Shown: positions 53,721 to 64,000 of the stretch, in pieces
Numbering within the stretch: the stretch's first letter is position 1
Layout: each line of letters begins with the position of its first letter
NCBI GenBank assembly: GCA_037976565.1
Contig: CP137680.1
Span: 16,488,374-16,552,373, forward strand
Length of the DNA: 64,000 nt
Source of the DNA: Mesocentrotus franciscanus
Taxonomy: Eukaryota; Echinodermata; Echinoidea; Camarodonta; Strongylocentrotidae
Direction of reading: 5' to 3'
Notes under the pieces: model-generated
The model's database searches: none
Told to the model about the DNA's origin: nothing
Seen by the model: only the letters and a program-made list of their open reading frames with translations
Translations under genes and position numbers: made by a program

Positions 53721-54604
53721 AAATGTTCTTAGTCTGCTCCTTTTTCTTCCTACGTCCTCTTCCTTTTTCTCTTCTCTTTCTTTTTTTTTTTTTTTTGGCC
53801 GGAGTCTTTTGGGGGAGGGGGCGACCGCCCCATCGTCCCCTGGCTACGCGCCTGTGTATTAAAAACAGTTACCGTTGTTGTTGTTGTTTTTATTTCCGTA
53901 TAATATAAAATCAGATAAAAGTAATCATACAGAAAAAAGGACAAAATACGGCTGGTAGCCCACGTTTTCAGCTGCAACTATATATTGTTGCTGCTGGTCT
54001 TCCATGGGGCCAGCTAGTTATACAATGTACAAAATAATTATGTACATAATATTAGAAATGAACAGAATAATTAATTACAAAGTAGCACGGTCGAAAACAG
54101 TATAAAAAAAGAAAAGACAAAAAAATACATATAGGCCTAGGCTTAAACATACATAAACTTAGAGGTACAACAGGGTGATCATAGCCGTTTCAATAAAAGG
54201 AACAATTGAGGCAAAAATAGTCAACTTTGACTGAATTGCCTCAAAACCAAACCCCCAAAAAAAAATTTAAAAAGGAACTAGACTATGTCCATGCCAGTAA
54301 CCTACGGGAATGGTATTTCATAGTTTGTATCAATATGTTATTATATATTATAACACTGTTTTTTTTTTAATAATTGGTTAGCCTCGCGATCCCCATCATA
54401 AAAAATTAGGGCCAATTTTAAATATGCCTATTAATAGCTTAGCTATAGAATAAGTCCATGCTATAGCTAACAATTTTTTACAAATTTTGCTATAGCTATA
54501 AATTAAGTGATCTCTAATTGGGCATCCTTCAGATAGACCTATATACTTGTAAACTAAATTAACAGATCGAAGTAGAAGTAGAAGTAGTGGAAGTACTAGT
54601 AGTG

Positions 54605-54646
<42 letters not shown>

Positions 54647-55190
54647 CTGTAGTAGTAGTAGTATAGTACTAAATACATATTAACATGACCATCAACTTCC
54701 TCATTCACATCATATTATAGTATCTGAATCATTATCATTATAGTCCTATTTGTTACAATACAATCATTTATTTATGTTAATAGTGATCGGGTAAGGAGTA
54801 TAGGAGAGGTACAACAACAGGGTGATTATAGTAGTGGCAAAAGTGGGTATAGTTAATTGAATGAGTCCTCGTTTGTGTATATAAATTAAGCCCCTCTAAA
54901 GTGTTGGGAGCCCCAAAATTATTTTGATGGCAAAATTTCACTTAAATTGTATTTTAATGTGAAAGAGGATGTCATTTTAGACACATTTCTGCAAGGATTT
55001 TCAAAACAAATGTGTTTGAAGTGGAATATTTCTGCGTACAACATAAAACCGAAATTATACGTATTCTTTTAAAATTTGACCACAAAAAACAGTTATTACT
55101 AGGGAAATGTGAGTATTTACAGCTAACATCTACCTGTTTTTACTGTACTAATGAATACCTTGTCAACTATTTATGTTAGTATAGTGATCG
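53721..55190. other. No gene; AGT microsatellite
   Basis: A pyrimidine-rich patch ending in a T run lies at 53735-53797, and a GTA/AGT trinucleotide microsatellite at about 54570-54668. Otherwise AT-rich with nothing recognised. Confidence 0.5.
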
Positions 55191-55194
55191 GGTA

Positions 55195-56095
55195 GTCCCT
55201 ATTGTGCCTCGACTAAAATTGACCAACTATTACATAAAACATGATCATTGATTAAACAGGAGAGCGGAGAGAAAGATGAATGAAAAGAAAAAAGAACTCG
55301 AGATGATATAAGGAGGTAGTTTGCTTGAAAATGCTCTTCAAAGATTATACTATTCATTATGAATGCACCAAGTATCAATATCGATAATTGTGTAAGTTAA
55401 GACACACGATTATTCTTTTTCTTTAAGTAATTAATGTTAAATAGTATCATTATAATAGGCACAAAGGTGAAAAGAGTATCTCCATCATAAATGTTTAAAC
55501 AAAAAATAAATATTATCTGCCCAAACTGCTTACTAGCATATAGGTTTCCTTGTTCCTCTATCCGATGTTATTGATTATTGTATAGTAGAAATGAATATTC
55601 TCACTTAAGTAGTAGAAGACCACTTCGTGACAAATTTGGGGACCTTGGTTGAGTGAATTCTATTTTTTAACAAACAGGGTTGAGAAATATATTACTAGTT
55701 TCAAGCTCTGTGCTTGTATATGGATTCAAAGCAATGATAGTAGTGGTGATGATAATGACAGTAATAGTATGATAGTAAAAGTAATAATATAATAACTTCT
55801 GGATTGATGAAGTAACAGCCAGTAACAGTGTTTCTTTATACATGTATTATCAAATAAATATGATAGTCAAGTTTGGGGCTTGTTAATACTATAGAGGCCT
55901 ATGTGGGTTATTAAGCAAGCAGTTGTGCTCGACATTTTATGGCAAACATTTAGACATTTATTGTACATTCACACTTATTGCATGGGCATTGTGAACTCAT
56001 GCAGTTTTAATTTGTATCATGTTCGTTTTTGTAAAAAAAGAGAACAGAGAGATACGTTAAGCTCAAAACAAACTCCTCAAGCTTGACCATGGTCC
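55195..56095 (+). repeat. Dispersed repeat, copy 3
   Basis: Parallels 34840-35830: AGGTAGTTTGCT..GAAAATGCTCTT, the CTGCTTACTAGCATATAGG unit and TTGCATGGGCATTGTGAA. The match stops at 56093 (GGTCCTATCAGGCGCGGATC), where another element appears to begin. Confidence 0.7.
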
Positions 56096-56515
56096 TATCA
56101 GGCGCGGATCCAGGGGCCGAGCGCCTTGCCCCCCTCCCTCCCCGCAAAAGAGAGAGAGAGAGAGAGAGAGAAAGAAAGAAGGAAAAGAAGGGAAAGGGAA
56201 AGAGGAGAGAAAGGGAAAGAAAGAAGGGAAAGAAAGAAGAGGAAGAAGAAAAGAAAAGGGGGAACCGAAAAGGAGATCGGGGGCCGTAAGGGCCTTGCCT
56301 CCTAGGATGTTGCCTCCCCCATCAAAAATAAGAGAGAAGGAAGAAAAGGGAAAGAAAAAAGGAAAAGAGGAGATAAAGGGAAGGGGAAAAAGGAGAAAGA
56401 AGAAAAGAAAAGAAGGGGGATATCAGTTGCAATTTTCCCGCCAACAAGTTGTGGATCGGGGGCAAAGACCCTTGCCTTTACTCCCCCGCCCTCGCCAAAA
56501 AAAGAGAGATATGGT
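56096..56515. repeat. Purine-rich low-complexity tract
   Basis: After a transposon-like GGCGCGGATCCAGGGGCC tip, GA/AAG-rich sequence runs to about 56425 with an (AG)n core at 56149-56171. Arg/Lys/Glu-rich frames are compositional artefacts. Confidence 0.65.
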
Positions 56516-57000
56516 CATTTGACCGTAATTAAATGCCTAAAACCCCTGAGCTTCCAGGGGCTCTGCCCCCTTGACCCCACGCCTATTAGTTACCTGCCAG
56601 TGTCACAAAATAAGGTATCAAAATATGTTCATCTGACCGTAATATGCCTAAAACCCCTGAGCTTCCGGGGGCTCTTCCCCCTGGATCCAACCAATGGCCG
56701 TTAAGGCAGGCCCCTGGATGCTCATCTGAAAGTAATTTATTGCCAAAACCCATGAGCTTCCGGAGGCTCCGCTCCCTGGACCCCACGCCAAATAGTGACC
56801 TGCCAGTGTCACAAAATGAGGTATCAAAATAATCTCATCTGACCGTAATTAAATGCCTAAAACCCCTGAGCTTCCGGGGGCTCTTCCCCCTGGATCCAAC
56901 CAATGGCCCTAAGGCAGGCCCCTGGATGTCATCTGACAGTAATTTATTGCCAAAACCCCTGAGCTTCCGGGGGCTCTGCCCCTTGACCCCTGCCGGGGCA
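56515..57000 (+). repeat. Tandem repeat with CCCCTGAGCTTCC units
   Basis: Four units with AAAACCCCTGAGCTTCCGGG and GGCTCTGCCCCCTTGACCCC, spaced about 100-125 bp (near 56541, 56652, 56860 and 56953), plus a variant near 56748. CATCTGACCGTAAT marks unit starts. Possibly the tail of a larger element. Confidence 0.75.
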
Positions 57001-57655
57001 TCATTACGTAATTACATTTTGTTTCTCCCAAATGACTCGGTCAGCCTGCATCTAAATGTGCTATGTACGTGAGTGTGTGTATGTTCCTTATGTGCGTGTG
57101 TGCGTGGGTGTGTGTTACTTTGCTTCTGAAAAAAGCATATACAATTAATGCATCTCATTTGATACATTCAATTCATTCTCTCACTTTATAATTGGCACTC
57201 TCGCAAACAATGCCTCCTGTTTAGCCAAGCGTGAACACATATAGGCCTGTACTTTTTAACTTTATCTCACGAGGAAAAAACTACGCTATCAAACAATCAG
57301 GTTATATAATTAATATCAACAATTTTAATATAGATAATTAACACAAGTTATCAAGGGTCGTATAATCGTTTGGGTATACACAAAAAATGCACACAATAAT
57401 GAAATGACGATCGAGTGAACTCCTCAGACGGCATGTAATTTACATAAAAATAACAGTGATCATAGTATTAGTAAACGGAATCGTCTCGGGGGCGTATGAA
57501 ACACCCCGGAGGTTAATCTCCGTCGCATTAAAAAATGATTACAACAATATAATCAATCATATAAAAACAATAAATGTCAATCATCAAAAATCAAATACAA
57601 GAAGGATAGTTCAGCAAAGCATTCAATAAAAGATTACAATCAAACCAAATCAGCA
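57001..57655. other. No gene seen
   Basis: A GT-rich patch lies near 57070-57115. AACACCCCGGAGGTTAATCT near 57501 may be a small element edge. Nothing coding. Confidence 0.4.
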
Positions 57656-57659
57656 TTGA

Positions 57660-58190
57660 CGAGATCATGCAGGCAATGACGATGGCGACAAAACGTTGAT
57701 GCCGAAGACGTAGACAGCGCTGATAACGATGACGAAAACGTAGACAGCAATTAAGGACGAAGACGTTGACGACGATGACAAAGAACGAACAGCGGCGATG
57801 ACTGATACGAAGATGAAGACGACGACAATGACAGCGATGATGAAGACGATGACGATGGTCTTATGATGGTGATGAGACAATCAATCAATGAATGCATGAT
57901 GTCGTTGCAGATGTCAATGATAGGTTGATGATGATACGCGTATAAGTTATAACAGCGGGTCAGCACAGCACAACGGATGATGACGATCACGATCAAAGAA
58001 ACAATGGTTGATAAAAGATAATGAGTCGATGATAGCGAGGTGATGACGATGTCGATAATCAGCGTGTCATCACAACGAATAATGAGTCGATGATGGTGAG
58101 GTGAGGTGAGGTGATGACGAAAACGACAATCAACGTGTTGAAACGTCAACACAACAGATGATGGCGATCGAGGTGATGACGGCAATCATC
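57660..58190. repeat. GATGACGATG-rich degenerate minisatellite
   Basis: Dominated by GATGACGA, GATGATG and GACGATG units of about 6-12 bp. The long minus-strand Ser/His/Ile-rich frame (57751-58185) follows from this repetition and is not called as a gene. Confidence 0.65.
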
Positions 58191-58579
58191 GTGTCAACAC
58201 AACGAAGAGCAAGTCCACCGGGATTGAGAGGTCCGGGGACCAAATCGATGTCCATGTTGGACGACAATTCGACGGGTACAGTAACGAAACACAGTATATA
58301 TAATGACCCTTGTGTACCGATAAAAATAATCCCTCTGAATTCCCACATGGAAAAACAGAAAAATGCCCCAATCACAACTGCAGTGTGATTGATAAAAACA
58401 CGCGCACAACATTAATATGCGCGTATACGCGCTGTACGTAACAATGACAAATCTATATCAATAGAATATATTAACGAACCAGACAGAACCGGTTTGGACA
58501 TGATGTCTGAAAAGCCAGACAGCGGACAACGCAAGGGAAATTAATTCTCCCTAGCCGCCATCTTGTAAATAGAAAAGCA
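58191..58579. other. No gene seen
   Basis: Short overlapping frames on both strands with no recognisable family. ATGCGCGTATACGCGC near 58416 is a small palindrome. Confidence 0.4.
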
Positions 58580-58892
58580 ATACATCCTTTCACGGTTAAG
58601 GGCGCCATTTTAATTTACGAGTAAACACACCATCGACCTCTAGAGGTCAGTGGTTTAGGCGTAATTAAGATAGCGCCCATGCAAATATGATGTGAGCGCA
58701 CAGCACAGGCAGTGATGTCATTAATATGTTTTCAGATGCCTGCGCTGTGCGCTCACATCATATTTGCATGGGCGCTATCTTAATTACGCATAAACCCCTG
58801 ACCTCTAGAGGTCAATGGTTTGTTTACTCGTAAATTAAAATGGTGCCCATGTCTGCGCATGCGCACTGTTGTAACCGTGAAAGGGTGTATAC
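58580..58892. mobile_element. Near-perfect palindromic MITE
   Basis: The two halves are inverted copies: ATACATCCTTTCACGGTTA at the left, TAACCGTGAAAGGGTGTAT at the right, and inner matches such as GATAGCGCCCATGCAAATAT with ATATTTGCATGGGCGCTATC. Arms exceed 120 bp with a centre near 58715. The right arm has about 20 extra bases (GTCTGCGCATGCGCACTGTT). Confidence 0.85.
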
Positions 58893-58979
58893 GTATAAAA
58901 CATGTACAAATCAATGCATGAAACAGTTTAAAATAAATAATCTTTAAAATTACTAAAACAAATTATGTCATATTTGGTC

Positions 58980-59845
58980 AAGGAACAGCTAGAAAAGTGC
59001 AAAATAACGTATGACCTGTTGTTATTGATAATCTTGTTATCTCCAGTTTGAAAAATGTAAGATTTCTTGGTGATGCAAATAATGAGTCTTTGGATTGGAA
59101 TGTGCATATAATAGACATTTCTAAGACAAATTGCTATTAAAAATATGTTGGTATCTTCTTTGAATTAAAATTTATATTGCCTAGTAATGTTTTATACATT
59201 CTGTACAATAGCCTTGTTTTACCACATCTAAACTACTGCAACTATATTTGGGGAAAAACTTAAAAATCACATCTGAACAAAAATGTCTATTTTACAGAAA
59301 AAGTCTCTAAGAAATATAACAGAGTCACAAATGCTAATTCCAAGTATACCACTCTTTAAACAGATGCAAATCTTGCCTTTATACGATTTGATTACATTCA
59401 ATACTCTAATCTTTATGTACTCTGTAATTAAGACATAACATTTTTCGTGTGGAGTATAGTAATATTTTCATTTTCATCAACCCTATTAAGTAAGACTTAC
59501 TTCTTCAATTGATTCATTGAATGTTGCTGCATGGCGTGAAGAAATAGAACCAATAGAAGCTTTGTCGCAAATACCTATTTGAAAATTTGTAATACAGTAT
59601 TTTGTATAGGTATGTGTGTATGCAGTATTTGTATGTGTGTGTGTGTGTGTGTGCGAAGGTAGGTATGGTGACTGAATAATATTTAATTTAATTTATTATT
59701 TCGTGGGGACCCTATTTATAAGCAATTTGCTTCTTCGTGGTCCTGACCATATATTTGCTTTTTTGGGGGTATTTTTATGTATTTTTCTTCTATTGTATGT
59801 TTTGCTTTTACATGTATATGGTTTAATAAATTCAACTCAATATGT
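58980..59845 (+). pseudogene. LINE reverse transcriptase 3' remnant
   Basis: Plus-strand frames read ESLDWNVHI, LPSNVLYILYNSLVLPHLNY, CNYIWGKNLKI and IPLFKQMQILPLYDLITFNT, the late RT/thumb region (LYNSLVLPHLNYC-IWG) of a CR1/Crack-like non-LTR element. Stops and shifts interrupt it. The 3' tail ends near 59840 in AATAAATTCAACTCAA. A GT microsatellite lies at about 59634-59653. Confidence 0.82.
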
Positions 59846-59869
59846 CTGAAAGGATGATGTGCGACAAGA

Positions 59870-61140
59870 ACACAAAAAATGGAGGTTTCTTCGAATGTCA
59901 AAACCACCCTTATACCTTCAAACTTATTCGCAGTCTCCTCAATGTTTGGAGTTTATGTTATTGTAGTCCATGTCTTCATATTTCATTTAGGCTTTATTAC
60001 GGAAGCACGTTTTTACTGAAATGTCTTGAAATCTAAGGTCTTTGGCAGAAATAGCTGACCTCAACTCACCTGGAAGTAATTCATATCAAAACGTTGGGAG
60101 CTAAATGAACCCTATTAAAATTGAAGAAAATGCATCAGTCATATATGCTCTGTGCACACAAGATATTACATATCCCGTATCTCTTTGCAGCCGGTATCGT
60201 TCCACCACTGTACAATGTATTAAGTGCGCGGACCGTGACAGAGACTGTAGGCGACACAGTTCTCAAACTGAATCATCGCACCAAAAACTTTCACTCGATC
60301 AGCAAAGATGTGATGGTCTTACATCTTGGATACACGGGGGATAACATTGATCAATCTAAATGAGTCTACATAGAAAAAAGACTTTCTCAAACTAAAAAAT
60401 TAGAAGGCGGCGGTATGCCAAATTGTGACATGGTAGTAAAGCTCTGTCGCCCGACTCGTTGATTTTACACAGAAAACGAGCTGCAAATAAAAGTAAATTG
60501 ACTACTTTAACAAATAAAACGCGATAGTAAATCTTAATGAAATTGTTATTTGTTTGATTTACTAGAAAGAACATGGTCTTAGTCGTATTATACTAGTCAA
60601 ACTAGGCAAAATATGTGGTACTTTTAGCAGAATGAAGATGGATTTAAAAAGAGGTGTTTTTCACGTCATTCTCCATAGAAAATTCTTGGGTAATAAAACA
60701 AGCACAGTTCAGTGACCTAAACGTTTTGATACTGTTTCTTGCATAATATATTAACATTTTTGTCATGGTACAAAGGTATGAAGGTCAAACAAAAGTGAAT
60801 GAAACTAAACCCTACATATGACTTTAATATCTAATTAATGTAATTGTACTTTTTATTTCATAACATTAAAAGTTAATGATACAAAACTTATAGGCTTCCT
60901 TAAAACAAATAATCATTTTGCTTGAAACTAAGACTATACTCATTTCATGTCAACAAAGGATCTAGAATAGATAGGCCTATAATACATGAATACACATTGA
61001 CAATACGGCACAATTTTTTTCTTCAATGTTGTGTAGATCGTGTATTTCAGATTACGTGGGTGGATGGATACCGAAAACACTCATTGGAATTGTACCTTGC
61101 TTTAACGACCATTCCCAAAACGAGGTTCGTAAACCCTGTA
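59870..61140. repeat. Segmental duplication, 3' flank of ADD copy C
   Basis: Pairs with 9140-9790. It is interrupted by about 680 bp (about 60085-60765) absent from the copy A side. That insert holds two overlapping short frames with no known family and no visible terminal repeats. Confidence 0.78.
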
Positions 61141-61332
61141 AATTAAACATTTTAGGCCGCTTCATGGCCGAGATCTTAGGAGAGGGGGCCAAATTAGCCA
61201 CCCCCTCCCCTTCTGAGATATGCAGTTTCAAAATAGCCTGGGCTATATAGGGTTAAAATAGTTTTTGAAGATAGCATAAAATGAGAATGCTTCTTCAGAA
61301 AATAAGACATTAAATATTTATATATATATATA
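61141..61332 (-). other. 3' flank of ADD copy C
   Basis: Contains GGCCGAGATCTTAGG, whose complement recurs at about 63397, so this copy may be bracketed by small inverted repeats. TA-rich just before the stop codon. Confidence 0.45.
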
Positions 61333-62484
61333 CTAGTCTTCTTCAGAGTCTGAATCAGAAGCTTCATTTATCCTCCTCCACTTCTTTCCTTTGCCTCGTC
61401 CCCTACGTTTCTTTGACGAGTCTGTCTCTGAGCTGGTGCCAGGTTCCCCCCTCCTGGCCCTCCTCTTCTTGGGTTTCTTCAGTTCCACGGACGATTCTTC
61501 ACTTGAGGACGCAGTCTCAGATCTCGTCACTCGTTTTCGCTTCGGCTTCTTATATGACACATCGTCCAATTCCGAAGCTGCAAAGTCATCGTCAGTGTCA
61601 ATCTTTTTACTCCTCCTCTTCTTTGTGGCTTTGCCCTTTTTCTGTGGAGCTGCCTTGCCCTTCTTGCCTTTCTTTTTCTTTAAAGTGTCCTCATCTTCCT
61701 CATCCTCGCTGGATGTGGAGATCCTGGCACGTCCTTTTCCAGTCTGTCTGCTATCACTATGATCCCATTCTTCATCTTCTTCTGCCTTCTTTTGGGCCTT
61801 CTTCTTGCTCAACTTGGATCCGGCACCATCCACTTCTTCATCCTCATCATCCTTATCACCATTACTGTCGTTATCCTCCTCGTCATTTCCCTCTAACTCA
61901 TCCATCAGAATGTTTTCTGCCACTTCCCGGCTACCCCCCGTCTTGCTTTTCCTGTTGCCACTCTCCCTTTTTAACCCAGAACAGCTGTCACTCTCAGCAT
62001 TAGAATCTTCATCTGAAGAAGAGTCGAAACTAAGAGGCTGATCCCTGCTTGTGGGGTTTATCTTTGCAGATTTTCTGACCTTCTTTGCTTTCTTGTGTAG
62101 ATTTTCTTCTGATTCAGACTCAACATCAGCATTTTCTTCAGGCTTATCTTGGGCATCAGGTACATTCACAGAAGCATCATCACTATTAGTTCCATGCCTC
62201 TTCAGTTCCATTTCCTCTTCAGACCGTGAAAAGAGAGCATTGCACTTGGCAACCAGTTCTTTAAGGGGTGAAGGCTCACACACAAAGCACTTCCATTTCT
62301 TCTTTGAAAACGTACGATCCAATTCGACTATTCCCAGGTTGCACATGATGCAACGCCTGCAGAATGTCATGCAGCAGAAGTCGCACACGGATAAGGAACC
62401 ACCTTGCCCACACCAACGACACTCCTCCTCGATGCCATCTTCATCTTCCTTCCAGGGACCACTGTTGTAGAAATCCAAACATCC
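61333..62484 (-). pseudogene. ATRX-ADD-like copy C, exon 4 only
   Basis: An open exon of 383 codons plus TAG (61333-61335), with acceptor AG at 62485-62486. It reads GCLDFYNSGPWKEDEDGIEE, ECRWCGQGGSLSVCDFC, CMTFCRRCIMCNLG and KWKCFVCEPSPLKELVAKC, then the same in-frame internal shortening as copy B, one DTDDDFAASE-KRVTRSETASSSEE-KKPKKRRARRGEPGTSS unit and the undamaged end WRRINEASDSDSEED. So the PHD half and tail are intact. The exons for the C2H2 finger, linker and GATA-like finger are absent: intron 3 sequence runs to about 62790 and intron 1 sequence resumes at about 62985. Exon 1 joined straight to exon 4 would be out of frame, and there is no suitable ATG before the PHD part. Most likely a pseudogene, unless new 5' exons exist beyond 64000. 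Confidence 0.8.
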
Positions 62485-63173
62485 CTGTAAAGACACAAAA
62501 ATTTAAAGACAATTTTCCAAAAGTAACTGATTGAAAGAAGTTCATCCATTATAATTGCTGACAATCAATAGACAAATTCATTTAAACATCACCACAAAAA
62601 TCATATTACTGACATCAGAAATTCTTTATGTAAGAAAATTTGAGATTTTTGTTTGTCACCATTTCTGTCCTTTCTCACCATCCATGAGACTTTTCAATCA
62701 CCTGGCATGGTTTTCCCCATGAGATATCTTCCCAAATTTGAAATCCAGTTTCAACAAGGAAATTTGAAAAAAATAGTACTACCACATCTTAACCCTATTT
62801 TAAAGGTAAAGACCAGTTTTGGAAACACCCCCTCTCAAAAAATGAAATGGAAGCTCTCATTACCAATCATGTGAAAGAATATGTTTTGACTAATACGTGA
62901 TGATACAAATTTTTACTAATTGATATATTTGGAAAATTATTATATCTATTGGGACCAAATAGATATCGCACACGTGCGCGAACGTGTCACGTAGTCCCAT
63001 ATACATCTTTCTGTGTACAGTGCTTGTAACTTTACCAAGACTGGGCCAAATTTCTTATCATTTTGATGATTCCAGAACCTTGCAGTACACACAAATACTT
63101 GTATGCTAGATGATCAACTTTTTCTGATCGATTCCACAACGTTTCTTTCACAATGCAATCGCATGACCAGAAC
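62485..63173 (-). other. Fused intron remnants upstream of copy C exon 4
   Basis: 62485-62790 matches intron 3 of A and B. About 62985-63173 matches intron 1 of A (21490-21670) and B, with TTTCTTATCATTTTGATGAT-type strings. The roughly 190 bp between them is unmatched. Exons 2 and 3 have been deleted. Confidence 0.75.
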
Positions 63174-63174
63174 T

Positions 63175-63334
63175 GGGGCCCGTTGCATAAAACTTACCAT
63201 TGATGGTAACTTTGCCATCAATGGCAACTACCATGGTAACAGGGCTCAACAGCCAATCAAAATCAAGGTTTTCATGGTAGTTACCATTGATGGCAAAGTT
63301 ACCATCAATGGTAAGTTTTATGCAACGGGGCCCA
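63175..63334. mobile_element. Short MITE with about 50-bp inverted ends
   Basis: GGGCCCGTTGCATAAAACTT plus ACCATTGATGGTAACTTTGC at the left is mirrored at the right. The element contains internal palindromes (ACCATTGATGGT, CCATCAATGG). The matching places in copies A (about 21680) and B (about 44786) lack it, so it is a separate insertion into the copy C flank. Confidence 0.85.
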
Positions 63335-64000
63335 AGTCTTTATCTTTAACCGGGCTATTTCAGACCAGGTTTTTACCGAGGGGGTCAATTCCCCTAAGAT
63401 CTCGGCCGTTTCACAGCCGATCGCCGCGAAAATTTGCATGCATGTCAAGTGAAGTGTATAAAATACTATGGTAATTTCAATTTTTTGAAAAATTCACTCA
63501 TTTGCATATTTATGGTAATTTATGCAAATAAGGTCATAAAATTCACATTTTTACCCATAAATCATATATTCTTCATATTTAAGCATTCTTTTTCACTACA
63601 TATATTTGTTAGAGCATTTGGAATAATAATACAACAACAAAAATTGGAAGAGCCGGGTTATTCCTTATGTTATCTCTTGTTTTGATAATTTCTTACATAT
63701 TTCATTGTTTTTTTTAACTTATGTATTTTATTGTTTTTGTTGTTTTTTTTCATTTCTAACTACAATTCAACTATTTTGACCCCAAAACAAACACCTAAAC
63801 TTTAAACAAGACCAAATAACCAATGTTTTATCTCTTTTTAGGAAAAATGATATTTCCATATGTTTTGTAAACAAATCACAAAAATGAGCAATTTTGGGGC
63901 TGACATGCAAAGACAAAAGGTCACGTGACTTTGTAACTATACGTCTGATTTTCAAAAAAATTGTTTTAAAAGATAAGACTTGAAAGAAAAAAGTCATGAA
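63335..64000. other. No gene seen
   Basis: AT-rich DNA with no exon 1 of copy C before the window ends. CTAAGATCTCGGCCG near 63395 is the inverted partner of a motif near 61163. Confidence 0.45.

Noticed and set aside
56140..56420. Arg/Glu/Lys-rich frames resembling a coiled-coil protein
   Set aside because: Compositional result of a GA/AAG-rich purine tract.
57751..58185. 144-codon Ser/His-rich minus-strand frame
   Set aside because: Produced by GATGACG repetition, with low-complexity composition only.
60105..60363. Two overlapping frames of about 80 codons in the insert near copy C
   Set aside because: No family resemblance, no splice partners, and absent from the matching flank of copy A.

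Overview
This window looks like animal genomic DNA, most likely from an echinoderm such as a sea urchin. That assignment is an inference from an intron-rich RFC3 gene that reads like the vertebrate protein, an ATRX-type ADD domain, and dense, degenerate LINE, gypsy, Penelope-like and foldback elements in AT-rich DNA. There are no operons, and most open frames are antisense shadows or repeat sequence.

Layout. 1-5045 (+ strand): the last three coding exons and the 3' UTR of replication factor C subunit 3 (RFC3), with introns full of transposons. 5046-9900: dispersed repeats and a LINE remnant. 9916-22109 (- strand): copy A of a four-exon gene encoding a C2H2 finger, an ATRX-type ADD zinc domain and a long charged tail. 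22110-39500: upstream DNA shared with copy B, then gypsy and LINE fragments, a GC-rich island, long-period repeats and a solo LTR. 39530-45159 (- strand): copy B of the same gene. 45160-61140: a Penelope-like element carrying histone-type 3' hairpins, a scrambled gypsy pol, several foldback elements and minisatellites. 61333-63170 (- strand): copy C, reduced to the last exon and pieces of two introns.

The main point of interest is the cluster of three ATRX-ADD-like genes. The exon phases of A and B close exactly (1072 and 871 predicted residues from the first ATG seen), and no SNF2 helicase is visible downstream of any copy. Each copy has its own damage: a nonsense codon in A, a 2-bp deletion in B, and loss of exons 2 and 3 in C. 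ATRX ADD reads histone H3 tails (H3K4me0/K9me3), so these could be helicase-free chromatin readers that compete with or modulate ATRX. That function is inference.

The repeats hold further structure. Two elements carry tandem arrays of DR1 nuclear-receptor half-site pairs. A Penelope-like element contains three hairpins of histone stem-loop geometry, one followed by the purine motif CAAGAAAGA known from sea urchin histone 3' processing. A solo LTR and a foldback element can be compared with uninserted paralogous sites inside this same window.
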